Positions 62,603 to 64,000 of a DNA stretch of 64,000 bases are shown piece after piece. The notes beneath the pieces are model-generated. The model was not told where the DNA came from. It did no database searches and saw nothing but the letters and a program-made list of their open reading frames with translations. This DNA is from Paenibacillus sp. 19GGS1-52 (lineage in GTDB: Bacteria; Bacillota; Bacilli; Paenibacillales; Paenibacillaceae). Position 1 is the first letter of the stretch; every line of letters starts with the position of its first letter. Location of the stretch: NCBI RefSeq assembly GCF_022369515.1, contig NZ_CP059724.1:1798001-1862000 (forward strand), read 5' to 3'. The position numbers were made by a program, and so were the translations under genes.

Positions 62603-64000
62603 ATGCCGGTAAACTTTTTAATAGGCCGCTCGGGCAGCGGTAAGACAACAAAGATATGGGAGTCGGTATCGGCCTCTTTAGAGGAGGAGCCGCTAGGGAT
62701 GCCGATTATTGTGCTCGTTCCGGAGCAGGGCTCTTTTGGTGCGGAGCGGGGACTCTTGAGCGCTGGGAATGCCAAGGGAAGCATCCGAGCCCAGACGCTT
62801 AGCTTTTCGCGTCTCGCTTATCGGGTGAAGCAGGAAACTGGCGGCAGCGCAAGCCTGCCTATCAGTGAAGAAGGCAAGAAGATGCTGATCTATAGAATCA
62901 TCAACCGCCGCAAAGAGGAGCTGAAGTTATTTGGAGCCTCTGCGGACAGACCAGGTTTTGTAGAGCGGCTTAGCCAATTGCATACGGAAATGAAACGCTG
63001 CTGTCTGGGTGCAGCCGACTTGGACGAGCAATTGTCCAGAATGCGCAACTCGATTGGAAGCAGTCCTATTCTCACAGGCAAGCTAGATGATTTACAACTT
63101 GTATTTAGCGACTTGGAGCAGGAAATGTCACGGCTGTATATTGACGAAGAAGACCGTTTGGCTGAACTGGCAGAGCATATCCCGGAGTCCGCCTATATTC
63201 GTGGAGCCGAGATTTGGGTAGATGGCTTTCATGGTTTTACTCCACAGGAATTTGTTGTGCTGCGCGAATTAATGCTGTGTGCGGCCAAACTGACTGTGTC
63301 GCTTACGCTTGACCGGACTTACCCTCCGGGAGAACAGCCGCATGAGCTGGAGCTCTTTCATCCTGCGGCGGTCACTTATATCAAGCTGCGTGGAATAGCG
63401 GAGGAACTGGGTGTGGAAATATGGGACGAGTTACTAAGCCCGCCTGTTCTTCCACGATTTGCAGCGTCTCCCGTGCTTGCACATTTGGAGCAGGGTTATG
63501 ACCGCCGGACCCGCTGGCACGGAGATGATGCACAAATAACTGAAGCCATCTCCATCGGTGCTGCTGCCTCCCGTAGAGCGGAGGTTGAAGGAGCGTTGCG
63601 TGAAATGATCAGATTGGCGCGGGACGAAGGGGCAAAATACAGTGAAATGGCTGTGTTCATGCGTAATATTGGCGATTATGAGCAGCTGGTGACACCACTT
63701 TTTCAGGATTATGGAATCCCGTTTTTTCTGGATCAAAAAGTAAATGAGCTGCATCATCCGCTCATCGAATTTATTCGCTCTGCGCTGGATGTGGTGCGTC
63801 GCCGCTGGCGTTATGAGGATGTGTTTCGCTGCGTAAAGACCGATCTGCTGCTTCCGCTGGACCATAGTTTGACGCGCGAGGATATGGATGTTCTGGAGAA
63901 CTATGTGCTGGCCTGTGGGATACAGGGATACCGCTGGACCGATGAACGGTCCTGGAGAGGTATACCGAGCCTATCGATGGAGGGTGGCCGAGGGGTGGAT
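62603..64000 (+). CDS. addB: ATP-dependent helicase/nuclease subunit AddB (cut by window end)
   Basis: Subunit of the AddAB recombination nuclease-helicase that processes double-strand breaks and recognises Chi. About 466 residues are visible and the frame continues past the window. The N-terminus MPVNFLIGRSGSGKTTKI has the AddB P-loop; the next conserved parts are IIVLVPEQGSFGAERGLL, RAQTLSFSRLAYRV and IWVDGFHGFTPQEF. The C-terminal nuclease and Fe-S region is outside. ATG 62603 follows GGAAGGAG by 9 nt. addA would be expected downstream. Confidence 0.95.
   Translation, partial: MPVNFLIGRSGSGKTTKIWESVSASLEEEPLGMPIIVLVPEQGSFGAERGLLSAGNAKGSIRAQTLSFSRLAYRVKQETGGSASLPISEEGKKMLIYRIINRRKEELKLFGASADRPGFVERLSQLHTEMKRCCLGAADLDEQLSRMRNSIGSSPILTGKLDDLQLVFSDLEQEMSRLYIDEEDRLAELAEHIPESAYIRGAEIWVDGFHGFTPQEFVVLRELMLCAAKLTVSLTLDRTYPPGEQPHELELFHPAAVTYIKLRGIAEELGVEIWDELLSPPVLPRFAASPVLAHLEQGYDRRTRWHGDDAQITEAISIGAAASRRAEVEGALREMIRLARDEGAKYSEMAVFMRNIGDYEQLVTPLFQDYGIPFFLDQKVNELHHPLIEFIRSALDVVRRRWRYEDVFRCVKTDLLLPLDHSLTREDMDVLENYVLACGIQGYRWTDERSWRGIPSLSMEGGRGVD

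Overview
The window looks like a Paenibacillus-type spore-forming Firmicute (inference). It has a Bacillus-like backbone order: comER/comEA-comEB-comEC ... holA, rpsT, gpr-spoIIP-lepA-hemW ... hrcA-grpE-dnaK-dnaJ ... prmA-rsmE-mtaB. It also has a leuS T-box leader, a perfect CIRCE operator, and the sporulation genes gpr and spoIIP. No tRNA, rRNA, CRISPR array, transposase or integrase was seen.

Layout. 0-8.5 kb: end of an AI-2E family exporter, T-box and leuS, comER on the minus strand, comEA-comEB-comEC. 8.5-21.6 kb, an accessory block between comEC and holA: a lipoprotein gene bracketed by a duplicated comEC 3' end, a LacI regulator with a heterodimeric ABC exporter, an ECF sigma factor with a membrane partner, the kdgR/kdgK/kdgA cluster, and a second ECF sigma/anti-sigma pair. 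21.6-30.3 kb: holA, rpsT, gpr, spoIIP, a yqxA-position gene, lepA, hemW. 30.3-36 kb, accessory block between hemW and hrcA: an ArgA-like acetyltransferase and a glucuronate operon (uxaC, GPH transporter, uxuA) with a convergent GntR regulator. 36.2-41.3 kb: hrcA-grpE-dnaK-dnaJ. 41.5-49 kb, accessory block between dnaJ and prmA: four small uncharacterised ORFs, an AraM-type dehydrogenase, an AraC regulator, an ABC exporter, a soluble PAS-chemotaxis receptor and tag. 49-64 kb: prmA, an M50 protease, rsmE, mtaB, a Nudix hydrolase, a secreted Big2 repeat protein, an ECF vitamin-type transporter, a Na/Pi cotransporter, an RlmI-like methyltransferase and the start of addB.

How genes work together. 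UxaC, UxuA, KdgK and KdgA cover glucuronate to pyruvate plus glyceraldehyde-3-phosphate except the fructuronate reductase step (UxuB), which is not in the window. They lie in two separate accessory blocks. Three ATAAA-N4-TTTAT palindromes around the kdg genes are a candidate shared operator.

The most unusual material is intergenic. (1) A hairpin-forming leader unit is present in three tandem copies before gpr and about 1.3 copies before prmA. Its closing stem shows compensatory changes and ends exactly 3 nt before the AGGAGG ribosome-binding site in both genes. (2) A roughly 190 bp element of four palindromes with centres spaced about 51-62-51 bp occurs at three loci. The arm sequence changes together in all four palindromes between copies. 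(3) A third dispersed hairpin repeat family has three fuller copies and one partial copy.
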